From: Amycolatopsis methanolica 239
GTDB lineage: Bacteria; Actinomycetota; Actinomycetes; Mycobacteriales; Pseudonocardiaceae
DNA: 64,000 bases
NCBI RefSeq assembly: GCF_000739085.1
Contig: NZ_CP009110.1
Location: 4,154,001-4,218,000, forward strand
Direction: 5' to 3'
The notes under the pieces were generated by a model, which did no database searches, was not told where the DNA came from, and saw nothing but the letters and a program-made list of their open reading frames with translations. Shown here piece after piece: positions 7,746 to 19,076 of this stretch. Numbering within the stretch: position 1 is the stretch's first letter; each line of letters starts with the position of its first letter. The position numbers and the translations under genes are program-made.

Positions 7746-9116
7746 ATGGCGACCACGACAGGGCGGCACACGGGCGAATACGGCGAAAAAGTCGTCGCGG
7801 TCGAACCGGGCGGCGTCGAACCGGTGGCGGCAGCCGACCGGCACGGCAGGCCGCGGCAGCTGTTCTGGACCTGGGCCTCGCCCAACCTGGAGTTCGCCAC
7901 GATCTTCGTCGGCGTGCTGGCGGTGTCGGCGTTCGGGCTGAGTTTCGCACAGGCGGTCATCGCGGTCGCGATCGGCAACGGGCTGGGCGCGGTGTCGCAC
8001 GGCGTGCTGTCGGCGCGCGGGCCGCGGTTCGGGGTGCCACAGATGGTGTTGAGCCGCCTGCCGTTCGGGTACCGCGGCAACGCGGTGCCCGCCGCGTTGA
8101 TGTCGGTGACGGCGGGAATCGGCTGGTTCGCGGTCAACAGCGTCAGCGGGGCGTTCGCGCTGAACACGCTGACCGGGATGCCGGTGCTGTTGTGTCTGGT
8201 GATCGTGGTGGTGCTGCAGATCGGTATCGCGTTCTTCGGGCACAACCTGGTGCAGGCCTACGAACGCTGGATCTTCGGGGTGCTGGCGGTGGTGTTCGCG
8301 ATCGGGGCGGTGGTCACGTTCGCGCAGGCGTCGCCGGGCGCGGTCGGCGGAACCGGCGGGGTGGGCGGGTTCCTGCTGACGGTGGGCGCGGCGTTCGGGT
8401 ACACCGCGGGCTGGAACCCCTACGCGGCGGACTACACGCGGTACCTGCCGGAATCGGTGAGCGGCCGGGCGGTCGGCTGGGCCGCGGGCAGCGGCTTGTT
8501 CGTGGCGACGACGGTGCTGACGGCGACGGGCGCGGCGTCGGCCACGCTGGGCGGCGGGGACGGCAGCCCGACGGAGGCATTCACCGGGCACATGCCGGGG
8601 TGGCTGTCCGCGCTGACGCTGCTGGCGATCGCGCTCGGGGCGGTGGCCGCGAACGCGCTGACCGTCTACTCCGGAGCGCTCGCGTTCCTCACGCTGGGTG
8701 TGGAGCTGCCGCTCGCGTGGCGGCGGGCGATGGTGGCGGTCGCGTTCGGCGTCGTCGGGTTCGTGCTGGCGTGGCTGGGGCTCGCCGACGCCGGGACGGC
8801 CTACGAGCACTTCCTGCTGGTGATCGCGTACTGGGTGAGCCCGTGGCTGGGTGTCGTGTTCGCCGATCAGCTGATGCGGCGCGGGCGGGCCGGGCTGGCG
8901 CGCCTGCTGCCGGACACCGCGCGGTGGGGCTGGCAGGGGCTGGCGGCGTTCCTGGTCGCGGCGGTGGTGTCGATCGCGTTGTTCGCGAACCAGACGCTGT
9001 ACGCCGGCCCGGTGCCGCGGGCGGTGCCGGAGGTGGGCGACGTGACGTGCTTCGTCGGGTTCGCGCTGGCGGCCGGGTTGTACGCGGCGGTGGGCCGCCG
9101 CTGGGTGCGGGGCTGA
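7746..9116 (+). CDS. NCS1 family nucleobase:cation symporter (purine-cytosine permease)
   Basis: A 456-residue polytopic membrane protein of the NCS1 family, which takes up cytosine, purines, allantoin or related bases with Na+ or H+. About twelve hydrophobic segments follow a ~40-residue hydrophilic N-terminus. Family features include FWTWASPNLEFATIFVG at TM1, the G-rich segment IGNGLGAVSHGVLSARGPRFGVPQMVLSR and the TM6 region AFGYTAGWNPYAADYTRYLP. It sits 235 bp downstream of the deaminase/oxygenase pair on the same strand and probably supplies their substrate (inference). Confidence 0.9.
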   Translation: MATTTGRHTGEYGEKVVAVEPGGVEPVAAADRHGRPRQLFWTWASPNLEFATIFVGVLAVSAFGLSFAQAVIAVAIGNGLGAVSHGVLSARGPRFGVPQMVLSRLPFGYRGNAVPAALMSVTAGIGWFAVNSVSGAFALNTLTGMPVLLCLVIVVVLQIGIAFFGHNLVQAYERWIFGVLAVVFAIGAVVTFAQASPGAVGGTGGVGGFLLTVGAAFGYTAGWNPYAADYTRYLPESVSGRAVGWAAGSGLFVATTVLTATGAASATLGGGDGSPTEAFTGHMPGWLSALTLLAIALGAVAANALTVYSGALAFLTLGVELPLAWRRAMVAVAFGVVGFVLAWLGLADAGTAYEHFLLVIAYWVSPWLGVVFADQLMRRGRAGLARLLPDTARWGWQGLAAFLVAAVVSIALFANQTLYAGPVPRAVPEVGDVTCFVGFALAAGLYAAVGRRWVRG

Positions 9117-9119
9117 GGC

Positions 9120-9694
9120 TCACCAGCGGTCCCAGTGCAGGACTTCGCGCCGGTCGATGCGCGGCGCGGGCCGGAATTCGGTGCCGAGTGTGAAGGCGAG
9201 CGGCACGAGCGCGGCCAGCATGACCTCGTCGTGCGGAACGCCGAGGGCGGCGGCGAGTTCCTTCTCCAGCGGCGCGTGCGCAGTGGTCCAGACCGTTCCG
9301 AGGCCGCGGTTGCGCGCGGCGAGCATGAAGCTCCAGACGGCGGGCAGGATCGAGCCCCACGTCATCGCCTGGTCCAGCACCGGCGCGTGGTCGGTGCGGC
9401 CCTCCACGGAGGGGATCACGAACGCAGGCACCCGGTGGATGTTGTTTTAGCGGCACTGGGCGCCCTCGCCAATGCGCCGCATCGATCCGGGATGGGCCGT
9501 CATGCGGCGCGCTGGGCCTTCCCCGTGACGACCAGGAAGTGCCAGCGCTGGCGGTTGCGTCCGGTCGGGGCCTGGGTGGCGAGGTCGACGCACTCCTCGA
9601 TGAGGTGGCGCGGCACGGGCCGGGTGAAGTCGAGGCGCTTGCGCACGGCGCGAGTGGTGGACAGGACGTCGTCGGCGGTCAGACCTAGTGTCAT
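9120..9694 (-). pseudogene. nitroreductase family protein, degraded
   Basis: The N-terminal part begins at ATG 9694 (TTRAVRKRLDFTRPVP, then APTGRNRQRWHFLVVTG) and stops at 9500. The C-terminal part (WGSILPAVWSFMLAARNRGLGTVWTT, then LGVPHDEVMLAALVPLAFTLG) runs to 9120. The region between them (about 9432-9499) has stops in frame and lacks roughly 40 residues expected of an FMN nitroreductase. The gene is therefore internally deleted and unlikely to make a folded enzyme. It is divergent from the MarR gene at 9802, a common arrangement in which MarR represses the oxidoreductase. Confidence 0.8.
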
Positions 9695-9722
9695 CGGCGT
9701 CTCCCCGATCGTCTGTAAGCAG

Positions 9723-9767
9723 ATTGTTTGCAACCATACGGTTGCGATTGATCTGCTGTCAAACAAT
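9723..9767. promoter_or_regulatory. palindromes in nitroreductase/MarR intergenic region
   Basis: GCAACC-ATAC-GGTTGC (9730-9745) is a perfect inverted repeat. ATTGTTTG (9723-9730) and CAAACAAT (9760-9767) form a second, wider-spaced inverted pair. All lie in the 107-bp divergent gap and are plausible MarR-type operators. Confidence 0.5.
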
Positions 9768-9801
9768 TGGCGAGCAGACGATTCGTGGTAGTGTCCGCGT
9801 C

Positions 9802-10251
9802 ATGGCGGCCAGATCAGAGGAGTCCTACTTCCCGCGGCTCGCGGCGGAACGGCTCGACATCGCGCTGTGCCGCGCGTCGGCGTCGGTGGCACGGGCGGCG
9901 GAGAAGGCCGCGGGCGAGCAGGGACTGGGGGTCGGGCAGCACCTGGTGCTGAAGATGCTCGCGGCGGTGGGGCCGTGTTCGCAGCAGGTGCTGAGCGAGG
10001 AACTGCGGATCGACCGCAGCGTGATGGTCGGCATCGCCGACGACCTGGAGAAGGCCGGCCAGGTCCGGCGGGAGCGGGATCCACGGGACCGGCGGGCGTA
10101 CGCGGTGACGATCACCGCCGCCGGGCGGCAGGCGCTGGCGAAAGCCGAGGCGGCGACGCCCGGGTTCCTGGACCGGACGTTCGCGGCGCTGTCCGCGGGG
10201 GAACGCGATCAGCTGGCGGCGCTGCTCGGGAAGCTGCTGGCCGCGGACTGA
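9802..10251 (+). CDS. MarR family transcriptional regulator
   Basis: A 149-residue winged-helix MarR regulator. The core is visible as GLGVGQHLVLKMLAAVGPCSQQVLSEELRIDRSVMVGIADDLEKAGQVRRERDPRDRRAYAVTITAAGR, i.e. helices 3-4, recognition helix and the DxRxR wing. ATG 9802 is preferred over an upstream in-frame start because the 38 extra codons would run through the palindromes. It probably regulates itself and the divergent nitroreductase, which is now broken, so the regulator may have lost its main target. Confidence 0.88.
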   Translation: MAARSEESYFPRLAAERLDIALCRASASVARAAEKAAGEQGLGVGQHLVLKMLAAVGPCSQQVLSEELRIDRSVMVGIADDLEKAGQVRRERDPRDRRAYAVTITAAGRQALAKAEAATPGFLDRTFAALSAGERDQLAALLGKLLAAD

Positions 10252-10314
10252 CCGCGGCGCCGATCACACAGGACCGGCGTCGTTGACTCGGCGCCGGACT
10301 TCCTGGGGGCGCCG

Positions 10315-10633
10315 CGCGGCGGTGATCAGCCGGCCGGGGCGCCCCAAGGCGGCCCCGGTGTCGCGGCTCCCACGCGGCGATGATCAGCTGGCCAGAGCGC
10401 CGCAAAGGCGCCCCGGCGTCGCGGCTCGAGTCAGGCAAAGTGGCCAACAGCCCGCGCCAGCACAGCCCGGCCAGCGTCAGTCAGCACCAGGCACCAGCGC
10501 AACCCGGCACCACGCGGCGGCGATCAGCCGACAGGCGCCCCGGCGTCGCGGCTGGGATCAGGCGACGTGGCCGACGGCGGGCGCCAGCACGGCCCGGCCG
10601 GCCTCGGTCAGCACCGCGGGCACCAGGCGCTCC
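10315..10633. repeat. degenerate tandem repeat, collapsed copies of the end of the downstream minus-strand gene
   Basis: Three imperfect units start at 10315, 10373 and 10513 (core CGCGGCGrTGATCAGCyG, then GCGCCCCGGCGTCGCGGCT). Units two and three are each followed by a ~73-bp tail, 10431-10503 and 10558-10633. The second tail is the 3' end of the 10558-10818 gene. The first tail, read on the minus strand, still encodes a near-identical C-terminus (LTDAGRAVLARAVGHFA, stop). This fills most of the otherwise gene-free stretch 10252-10557. Confidence 0.7.
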
Positions 10634-10818
10634 CCGTCGCCGTCCGGGCGGATGTAGCCGCCGTGGGCGAGGGCGTGCGCGGCCATCTGGTCGCAGCAGG
10701 CGACTCCGTCGATGAAAAGGTCCGGTTCGACGCTGGACGACATCACGGCGCGGCCCTGGGCCACCGCTCGCAGCATCGCCATCGCCCGATGGGACAACTC
10801 TTCACCTGTACCGGACAC
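10558..10818 (-). CDS. small conserved actinobacterial protein of unknown function
   Basis: An 86-residue protein from a GTG start at 10818. It is soluble and Ala-rich. Its centre is SSSVEPDLFIDGVACCDQMAAHALAHGGYIRP, with a CC pair, followed by RLVPAVLTEAGRAVLA, which looks like the last helix and turn of a winged-helix fold. Similar short proteins occur in actinomycetes, but I cannot assign a function. Its 3' end and downstream flank have been duplicated, so it was probably once part of a tandem paralogue array. Confidence 0.65.
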   Translation of the reverse strand: MSGTGEELSHRAMAMLRAVAQGRAVMSSSVEPDLFIDGVACCDQMAAHALAHGGYIRPDGDGERLVPAVLTEAGRAVLAPAVGHVA

Positions 10819-10909
10819 CGGGATCTACCCCCTTGCGTCGTCACCTGCTGTTGCCTCTGTTATCGCACACTGGTCCATTAGTGTTAACGACCGGTCCCGC
10901 GACACGCCG

Positions 10910-11524
10910 TCAACCACCCACTGCGGTGACTTCCGGCTCGGGCAGGGCGGGGCCGAGGACGCGCGCCCACTGGCGGATGATCCGGCGCCGCCGGGAGGTG
11001 TCGTCGGCGAGGAGGTTCGCCAGGCCCAGCCCGCGGGCCAGGTCGAGGGTCGACTGGACCAGCTCCCGCACCCCGGGCCGCGCCTCGTCGACCCCCAGCA
11101 GGTCGACCGCCAGCCGGTGCGCCTCCCGGCCGACCTTGGCCTGCAGCGGCACCAGCACCGCCCGCAGCGACTCGTCGCTGGACGCCGCCACCCACAGGTG
11201 CAGCGCGGCGCGGAACATGGGGCCGGTGTAGAGGTTGAGCAGCATGTCGACGACCGGTTCGATGCGGGACCGCCCGGACGGCAGCCCCTCGGCGCCGCGC
11301 CGCATCTCGGCGATCTGCACCTCGCCGACGTACTCGACCGCGGCCGTGACGAGGTCCTCCCGCGCCGGGAAGTGGTGCTGGGCGGCCCCGCGCGAGACCC
11401 CGGCGCGCTGCGCGATGAGCGCGACGGTGGTGCCGGCCCACCCGACCTCGCCGATGCAGTCCACGGCTGCCTCGATGAGCTTGCGGCGGGTGGTCCGGCT
11501 GCGCTCCTGGCGGGGCTCCGGCAC
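10910..11524 (-). CDS. TetR/AcrR family regulator, last gene of the Atu-like operon
   Basis: A 204-residue TetR regulator. The DNA-binding domain is RSRTTRRKLIEAAVDCIGEVGWAGTTVALIAQRAGVSRGAAQHHFPAREDLV, followed by an all-helical ligand domain with SSDESLRAVLVPLQ. The GTG start at 11524 has an AGGAGG seven bases upstream. It follows the acyl-CoA dehydrogenase stop by 11 bp and is the distal gene of the seven-gene minus-strand operon. The palindrome at 19911-19928 heading that operon is its likely operator, which would give negative autoregulation of the whole pathway (inference). Confidence 0.9.
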   Translation of the reverse strand: MPEPRQERSRTTRRKLIEAAVDCIGEVGWAGTTVALIAQRAGVSRGAAQHHFPAREDLVTAAVEYVGEVQIAEMRRGAEGLPSGRSRIEPVVDMLLNLYTGPMFRAALHLWVAASSDESLRAVLVPLQAKVGREAHRLAVDLLGVDEARPGVRELVQSTLDLARGLGLANLLADDTSRRRRIIRQWARVLGPALPEPEVTAVGG

Positions 11525-11535
11525 GGGTCTTCCTC

Positions 11536-12689
11536 CTAGTACGACTTCGGGAGACCCAGGGAGTGCTGGGCGACGAAGTTGAGCACCATCTCGCGGCTGA
11601 CCGGGGCGATCCGGCCGACGCGAACGGCCCCGAGCAGCGTACCCAGCCCGTATTCGGACGCCATGCCGTTGCCGCCGTGGGTCTGGATCGCCTGGTCGAC
11701 CGCCTTGATCGCGACCTCGGCGCCGGCGTACTTGGCCATGTTCGCCGCCTCGCCCGCCCCGAAGTCGTCGCCGGAGTCGTACAGCGCGGCGGCCTTCTGG
11801 GTCATCAGCTTGGCCAGCTCGAGCTCGATCTTGACCTGCGCCAGCGGGTGCGCGATGCCCTGGTGGGTGCCGATCGGCGCGCCCCACACGCTGCGCTCCT
11901 TGGCGTACGCCACGCCTTTGTCCAGGGCGTATCGGGCGATGCCGATGGAGAACGACGCGCCCATGATCCGCTCCGGGTTGAGCCCGGCGAACAGTTGCGC
12001 CAGCGCCGCGTCCTCGGACCCGACGAGCGCCTCGGCGGGCAGCCGGACGTCGTCGAGGAACAGGCCGAACTGCTTGTCGGCCGAGACGAGGTCCATCTCG
12101 ATCTGCTTGTACTCGAACCCGGGCGTGCCGGTGGGGACGATGAACAGCGCCGGCTTCAGCTTGCCGGTCTTGGCGTCCTCGGTGCGCCCGACCACGAGCA
12201 CCGCGTCGGCCTCGTCGACGCCGGAGATGAACACCTTGCGCCCGTTGAGGATCCAGTCGGCGCCGTCCCTGCGAGCCGTCGTCTTGAGACGGTGCGAATT
12301 GGACCCGGCGTCGGGTTCGGTGATGGCGAAGGACATCCGCACCTCGCCGGTGGCGAACCGGGGCAGCCACGAGCGCTTCTGCTCGTCGGTGCCGTACCGG
12401 GCGATCACGGTGGCGCAGATCGCCGGGGACACCACCATCAGCAGCATCGGCGTGCCCGCGGCGCAGAACTCCTCGCACACCGCCGCGAGGTCGCCGATCC
12501 CGGCGCCACCGCCGCCGTACTCCTCGGGCACCGACACGCCGAGGTAGCCCAGCCGCCCGGCCTCGTTCCACAGGTCGCTGGTGTGGCCGCCGCTGCGCGC
12601 GACCTTCACGTAGTACTCGTGCCCGTAGGCGCGGGCCAGGTCGCCGACCGCCTTGCGCAGCGCGATCCGCTCTTCGGACTCGACGAAAT

Positions 12690-12693
<4 letters not shown>
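11536..12693 (-). CDS. acyl-CoA dehydrogenase (AtuD/citronellyl-CoA dehydrogenase-like)
   Basis: A 385-residue acyl-CoA dehydrogenase with a complete three-domain architecture: LGVSVPEEYGGGGAGIGDLAAVCEE, FAITEPDAGSNSHRLKTTARRDG, WILNGRKVFISG and the C-terminal IQTHGGNGMASEYG. ATG 12693 overlaps the stop of the biotin carboxylase gene by 4 bp. Together with the AtuA homologue and carboxylase it resembles the citronellyl-CoA or isovaleryl-CoA dehydrogenation step of acyclic-terpene/leucine-type pathways, in which the unsaturated acyl-CoA is then carboxylated. The exact acyl chain cannot be read. Confidence 0.9.
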
Positions 12694-14641
<1,948 letters not shown>

Positions 14642-14645
<4 letters not shown>

Positions 14646-16240
14646 ATCCGGAAGACGCCGAAGCCGTCGGCGCCCCTGATCGGTCCATTGTGGATGGCGG
14701 ACAGGCACAGCCCGAGTACGGTCCGGGTGTCCCGCGGGTCGATGATGCCGTCGTCGTAGAGCATGCCGGACAGGAACATCGGCAGCGACTCGGCCTCGAT
14801 CTGCTGCTCGACCATCGCGCGCATCGCGGCGTCGGCGTCCTCGTCGTAGGGCTGGCCGCGTCCGGCCGCGGCCTGCCGGGCCACGATCGACAGCACACCG
14901 GCCAGCTGCGCCGGCCCCATCACCGCCGACTTCGCACTGGGCCAGGCGAACAGGAACCGCGGCCCGTACGCCCGCCCGCACATGCCGTAGTGCCCGGCGC
15001 CGTAGGACGCGCCCATCAGCACGGACAGGTGCGGGACCTTCGAGTTGGACACCGCGTTGATCATCATCGCGCCGTGCTTGATGATGCCGCCCTGCTCGTA
15101 CTCCTTACCGACCATGTAGCCGGTGGTGTTGTGCAGGAACAGCAGCGGCGTGTCGGTCTGGTTGGCCAGCTGGATGAACTGCGTCGCCTTCTGCGACTCC
15201 TCGCTGAACAGCACGCCCTGCGCGTTGGCGAGGATGCCGACCGGGTAGCCGTGCAGGCTCGCCCAGCCGGTGACGAGGCTGGTGCCGTAGAGCGGCTTGA
15301 ACTCGTCGAAGTCGGAGCCGTCGACGACGCGCGCGATCACCTCGCGCGGGTCGAACGGGACCTTCAGGTCCGCGGGCACGATGCCGAGCAGGTCCTCGGC
15401 GTCCAGCAGCGGCTCGTCGTAGTCCGGTTTCGGGGACGGCCCCTGCTTGTGCCAGTTCAGCCGCTTGACGATGCTGCGGCCGATGCGGATCGCGTCCTGC
15501 TCGTCGTGCGCGAGGTAGTCGGCCAGGCCCGAGGTGCGCGCGTGCATCTCCGCGCCGCCCAGCGACTCGTCGTCGGACTCCTCCCCCGTCGCCATCTTGA
15601 CCAGCGGCGGGCCGCCGAGGAACACCTTCGCGCGTTCCTTGACCATCACGACGTAGTCGGACATGCCGGGCAGGTAGGCGCCGCCCGCGGTGGAGTTGCC
15701 GAACACCAGCGCGATGGTGGGGATGCGCTCGGCCGAGGAGTTCGTCAGGTTGCGGAAGGTGCGCCCGCCCGGGATGAAGATCTCCTTCTGGGTGGGCAGG
15801 TCCGCGCCGCCGGACTCGACCAGGTTGATCGTCGGCAGCCGGTTCTCCGCCGCGATCTCCGCCGCCCGCAGGCTCTTCTTCAGCGTGGCCGGGTTGCTGG
15901 CGCCGCCCTTCACCGTCGGGTCGTTGGCGACGATCATGCACTCGACGCCTTCCACGACGCCGATGCCGCTGACCACGCTGCCGCCGACGGTGTAGTCGGT
16001 GCCCCACGCGGCCAGCGGCGAGAGTTCGAGGAACGGGGAGTCCTCGTCGATCAGCAGCTCGATCCGCTCGCGCGCGAGCAGCTTGCCGCGCTTGCGGTGG
16101 CGCGCCACGTACTTCTCGCCGCCACCCGCGATCGCCTTCGCGTGCTCGGCCTCGAGTTCGGCGAGCTTGGCCGCCATCGCCTCCCGGTTGGCCGCGAACT
16201 CCGCGCTCCCTGTGTCCACTCCGGACCGGATCACGCTCAA
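14642..16240 (-). CDS. acyl-CoA carboxylase beta subunit (carboxyltransferase; AtuC/MccB-like)
   Basis: A 532-residue carboxyltransferase that moves carboxyl from biotin to an acyl-CoA. Crotonase-fold signatures are present: [69 protein letters not shown] and the C-terminal [21 protein letters not shown]. The length and [20 protein letters not shown] resemble methylcrotonyl/geranyl-CoA carboxylase beta chains rather than propionyl-CoA carboxylase. TTG 16240 overlaps the upstream stop (TTGA); a GTG two codons later is an alternative start. Confidence 0.92.
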
Positions 16241-17385
16241 GCCGTGTACCCCAATCGTTTCGCCGCGAGACCCGCCAGGATCTCATTGGTGCCGCCGCCA
16301 ATGCCGAGGATGCGGACATCGCGGTAGTGCCGTTCCACTTCGGACTCCCGCAGGTAGCCGAGGCCGCCGTGCAGCTGGACCGCCTCGTTGACCACCCACT
16401 CGGCCGTCTCGACCGCGGTGTTCTTCGCGAAGCAGGCCTCCGCGATGACCTCCTCACCGGCGACGAACCGCTGCGCGACGTGCCGGGTGTAGACGCGGGC
16501 GAGGTCGATCCGCCGGGCCATCTCCACGAGCTTGTGCTGCACCAGCTGGCGGGAGATCAGCGGACGGCCGAACGTCTCCCGCACGCGGCACCACTCCAGC
16601 GTCAGGTCCAGCGCGCGCTGGGCGGTCGCGTAGCCCTGCACCGCGAGCGAGAGCCGCTCGGTGACGAAGTGGGTCGCGATCTGGATGAACCCGGTGTTCT
16701 CCTCGCCGACCAGGTTCGTCACGGGCACCCGGGCGTCCGCGAACGACAACTCGGCGGTGTCCGAGCAGTGCCAGCCCATCTTCGCCAGCTTGCGACTGAC
16801 CGTGAACCCCGGCGTGCCGCGCTCGATCACCAGCAGCGAGACCCCGTGGGCGCCCGGGCCGCCGGTGCGGACCGCGGTGGTCACGAAGTCGGCGCGGGTG
16901 CCGGAGGTGATGTAGGTCTTGGCGCCGTTGACGACGTAGTGGTCGCCGTCACGGCGCGCGGTCGTGCGGATGCCGGCGACGTCGGAGCCGCCGTCGGGCT
17001 CGGTGATCGCCAGCGACCCGATGAGGCGGCCCTCGATCGTCGGCCGCGCCCAGCGTTCGATCTGCTCGGGGTCGCCCGCGGTGACGATGTGCGGCAGTGC
17101 GATGCCGTTGGTGAACAGCGACGCGATCAGCCCGCCCGAGCCGCCCGCGTACAGGATCTCCTCGGTGACGGTCATGGCGTCCAGGAAGTCGCCGCCACCG
17201 CCGCCGGCGCTCTCCGGGAACGACACCCCGAGCAGGCCGATCTCGCCTGCCTTGCGGTGCAGGTCGCGCGGCAGCTCGCCGGCGCGCTCCCACTCGTCCA
17301 GGTGCGGCAGCACCTCCGCCTCGACGAACCGGCGCACGGTCTTGCGCAGCGCGGTCCGCTCGGGCGTGGCGAACGGGTCGGTCAC
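16237..17385 (-). CDS. acyl-CoA dehydrogenase family protein
   Basis: A 382-residue acyl-CoA dehydrogenase and the second one of the operon. Motifs: [64 protein letters not shown], and the C-terminal [35 protein letters not shown], where the GGGTNEI loop is the family hallmark. The GTG start at 17385 overlaps the AtuA stop. Two dehydrogenases flanking one carboxylase suggest successive desaturations of a methyl-branched acyl-CoA. Confidence 0.92.
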   Translation of the reverse strand: MTDPFATPERTALRKTVRRFVEAEVLPHLDEWERAGELPRDLHRKAGEIGLLGVSFPESAGGGGGDFLDAMTVTEEILYAGGSGGLIASLFTNGIALPHIVTAGDPEQIERWARPTIEGRLIGSLAITEPDGGSDVAGIRTTARRDGDHYVVNGAKTYITSGTRADFVTTAVRTGGPGAHGVSLLVIERGTPGFTVSRKLAKMGWHCSDTAELSFADARVPVTNLVGEENTGFIQIATHFVTERLSLAVQGYATAQRALDLTLEWCRVRETFGRPLISRQLVQHKLVEMARRIDLARVYTRHVAQRFVAGEEVIAEACFAKNTAVETAEWVVNEAVQLHGGLGYLRESEVERHYRDVRILGIGGGTNEILAGLAAKRLGYTA

Positions 17386-19076
17386 AGCAGCACCTCCGGG
17401 ATGTCGGCGTGGCGCGAGCGCAGCCACTCGCCGAGCGCCTTGGCCTGCGGGTCGAACCGGGCCTGCGCCGCGACGCCCTGGCCGAGCAGGCCTTCGACGA
17501 CGAAGTTGAGCGCACGCAGGTTGGTCAGCGCGTACCGGCGGACGGTGAGGTCCGCGGTTTCCGGCAGCAGCCGCTGGAACTCCTCGACGGTCAGGTGGTG
17601 CGCGAGCCAGCGCCACGCGTCGTCGGAGCGTGCCCACACGCCGAGGTTGGCGTCGCCGCCCTTGTCGCCGCTGCGGGCGCCGAGGATCGTGCCCAGCGGC
17701 ACGCGCCGGGCCGGCCCGGCGGGCAGCGGTTCCGGTAGTTCCGGCTCGTCCACTTCGGACAGCGGAAGCGTGTCGGCCGCGGGCGCGATGTCCACCCGGG
17801 ACCCGTCGGGAAGGACGGCCACGTGCGGCACCTCGGCGGCGTCCACGTAGGCCGCGGTGTAGACGCCGTAGGGCGAGGCGTCCGAGGGCGGCGCGGTGAC
17901 GTGGAAACCGGGGTAGCTGGCCAGCGCCAGTTCGATCGCCGCGCCGCTGAACGCGCGCCCGGCCACCTTGGGGTCGGCGTCCTTGACCGCGCAGTGCAGC
18001 AACGCGCTGGCGCGCTGCTCGGTGTCGGCGTCCTCGTGGTCGGTGCGGGCCAGCGTCCAGCGGATCTCGGCGGGCGGCCGGTCCTTGAGCGCGTCTTCGA
18101 GCTGGTCGCGCACCAGCGCCGCCTTGGCCTCGATGTCCAGTCCGGTCAGCACGAACGTGGTCTCGTTGCGGAAGCCGCCGAGGGTGTTCAGGCAGACCTT
18201 GAGCGTCGGTGGTGGCGCCTCGCCGCGGGTGCCGGAGATCCGCACCCGGTCTGGGCCGTCCTCGGTCAGCGTCAGCGTGTCGAACCGGGCGGTGACGTCC
18301 GGCCCGGCGTAGCGGGCGCCGGCGATCTCGTACAGCAGCTGGGCGGTGACGGTGCCCGCGGTCACCGCTCCCCCGGTGCCCGGGTGCTTGGTGATCACAC
18401 TGGAGCCGTCGGCGGCGATCTCCGCGATCGGGAAGCCGGGGGTGCCGGTGTCGTGTTCGGTGAAGAACGCGTAGTTGCCGCCGGTGGCCTGGGCGCCGCA
18501 TTCGATGACGTGCCCGGCGGCGACCGCCCCGGCAAGGGCGTCGTAGTCGTCGCGGGCCCACCCGAAGTGCGCGGCGGCCGGGCCGACGACCAGCGAGGCG
18601 TCCGTGACGCGGCCGGTGACGACCACGTCCGCGCCGCGCTCCAGGCACGCGGCGATGCCCCACGCGCCGAGGTAGGCGTTGGCGGTCAGCGGTTTCCCGA
18701 GCCCCAGCTCGTCCACTCTGGACAGCAGGTCGTCGCCCTCGACGTGGGCCACGGCGATGTCCAGACCCAGCTCCCCGGCCAGCTCGCGGATCGCAGCGGC
18801 CAGTCCGGCCGGGTTGAGGCCGCCCGCGTTGGTGACGATCTGGACGCCGTTCTCCTTGGCCAGCGCGAGGTTGTCCGCCATCTGGCGCTGGAAGGTCTTG
18901 GCGTAGCCGCGGCTGGGGTCCTTGAGCCGGTCGCGGCCGAGGATCAGCATGGTCAGCTCGGCGAGGTAGTCCCCGGTCAGCACGTCCAGCGGGCCGCCGG
19001 TGAGCATCTCGCGCACGGCGGAGAACCGGTCGCCGTAGAACCCGGAGGCGTTGCCGATGCGCAGCACGTCGCTCAT
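17382..19076 (-). CDS. acyclic terpene utilization AtuA family protein (DUF1446)
   Basis: A 564-residue AtuA-family protein. Recognisable segments are the N-terminal RIGNASGFYGDRFSAVREML, then IVTNAGGLNP, ADVVVTGRVTDASLVVGPAAAHFGW and FNxLGG-like CLNTLGGFRNE. The C-terminal RSGDKGGDANLGVWAR followed by RRYALTNLRALNFVVEGLLG is the small domain often found as a separate protein. AtuA is required for growth on citronellol/geraniol in Pseudomonas, but its biochemical activity is not settled. ATG 19076 overlaps the upstream gene by 4 bp. Confidence 0.9.
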   Translation of the reverse strand: MSDVLRIGNASGFYGDRFSAVREMLTGGPLDVLTGDYLAELTMLILGRDRLKDPSRGYAKTFQRQMADNLALAKENGVQIVTNAGGLNPAGLAAAIRELAGELGLDIAVAHVEGDDLLSRVDELGLGKPLTANAYLGAWGIAACLERGADVVVTGRVTDASLVVGPAAAHFGWARDDYDALAGAVAAGHVIECGAQATGGNYAFFTEHDTGTPGFPIAEIAADGSSVITKHPGTGGAVTAGTVTAQLLYEIAGARYAGPDVTARFDTLTLTEDGPDRVRISGTRGEAPPPTLKVCLNTLGGFRNETTFVLTGLDIEAKAALVRDQLEDALKDRPPAEIRWTLARTDHEDADTEQRASALLHCAVKDADPKVAGRAFSGAAIELALASYPGFHVTAPPSDASPYGVYTAAYVDAAEVPHVAVLPDGSRVDIAPAADTLPLSEVDEPELPEPLPAGPARRVPLGTILGARSGDKGGDANLGVWARSDDAWRWLAHHLTVEEFQRLLPETADLTVRRYALTNLRALNFVVEGLLGQGVAAQARFDPQAKALGEWLRSRHADIPEVLL

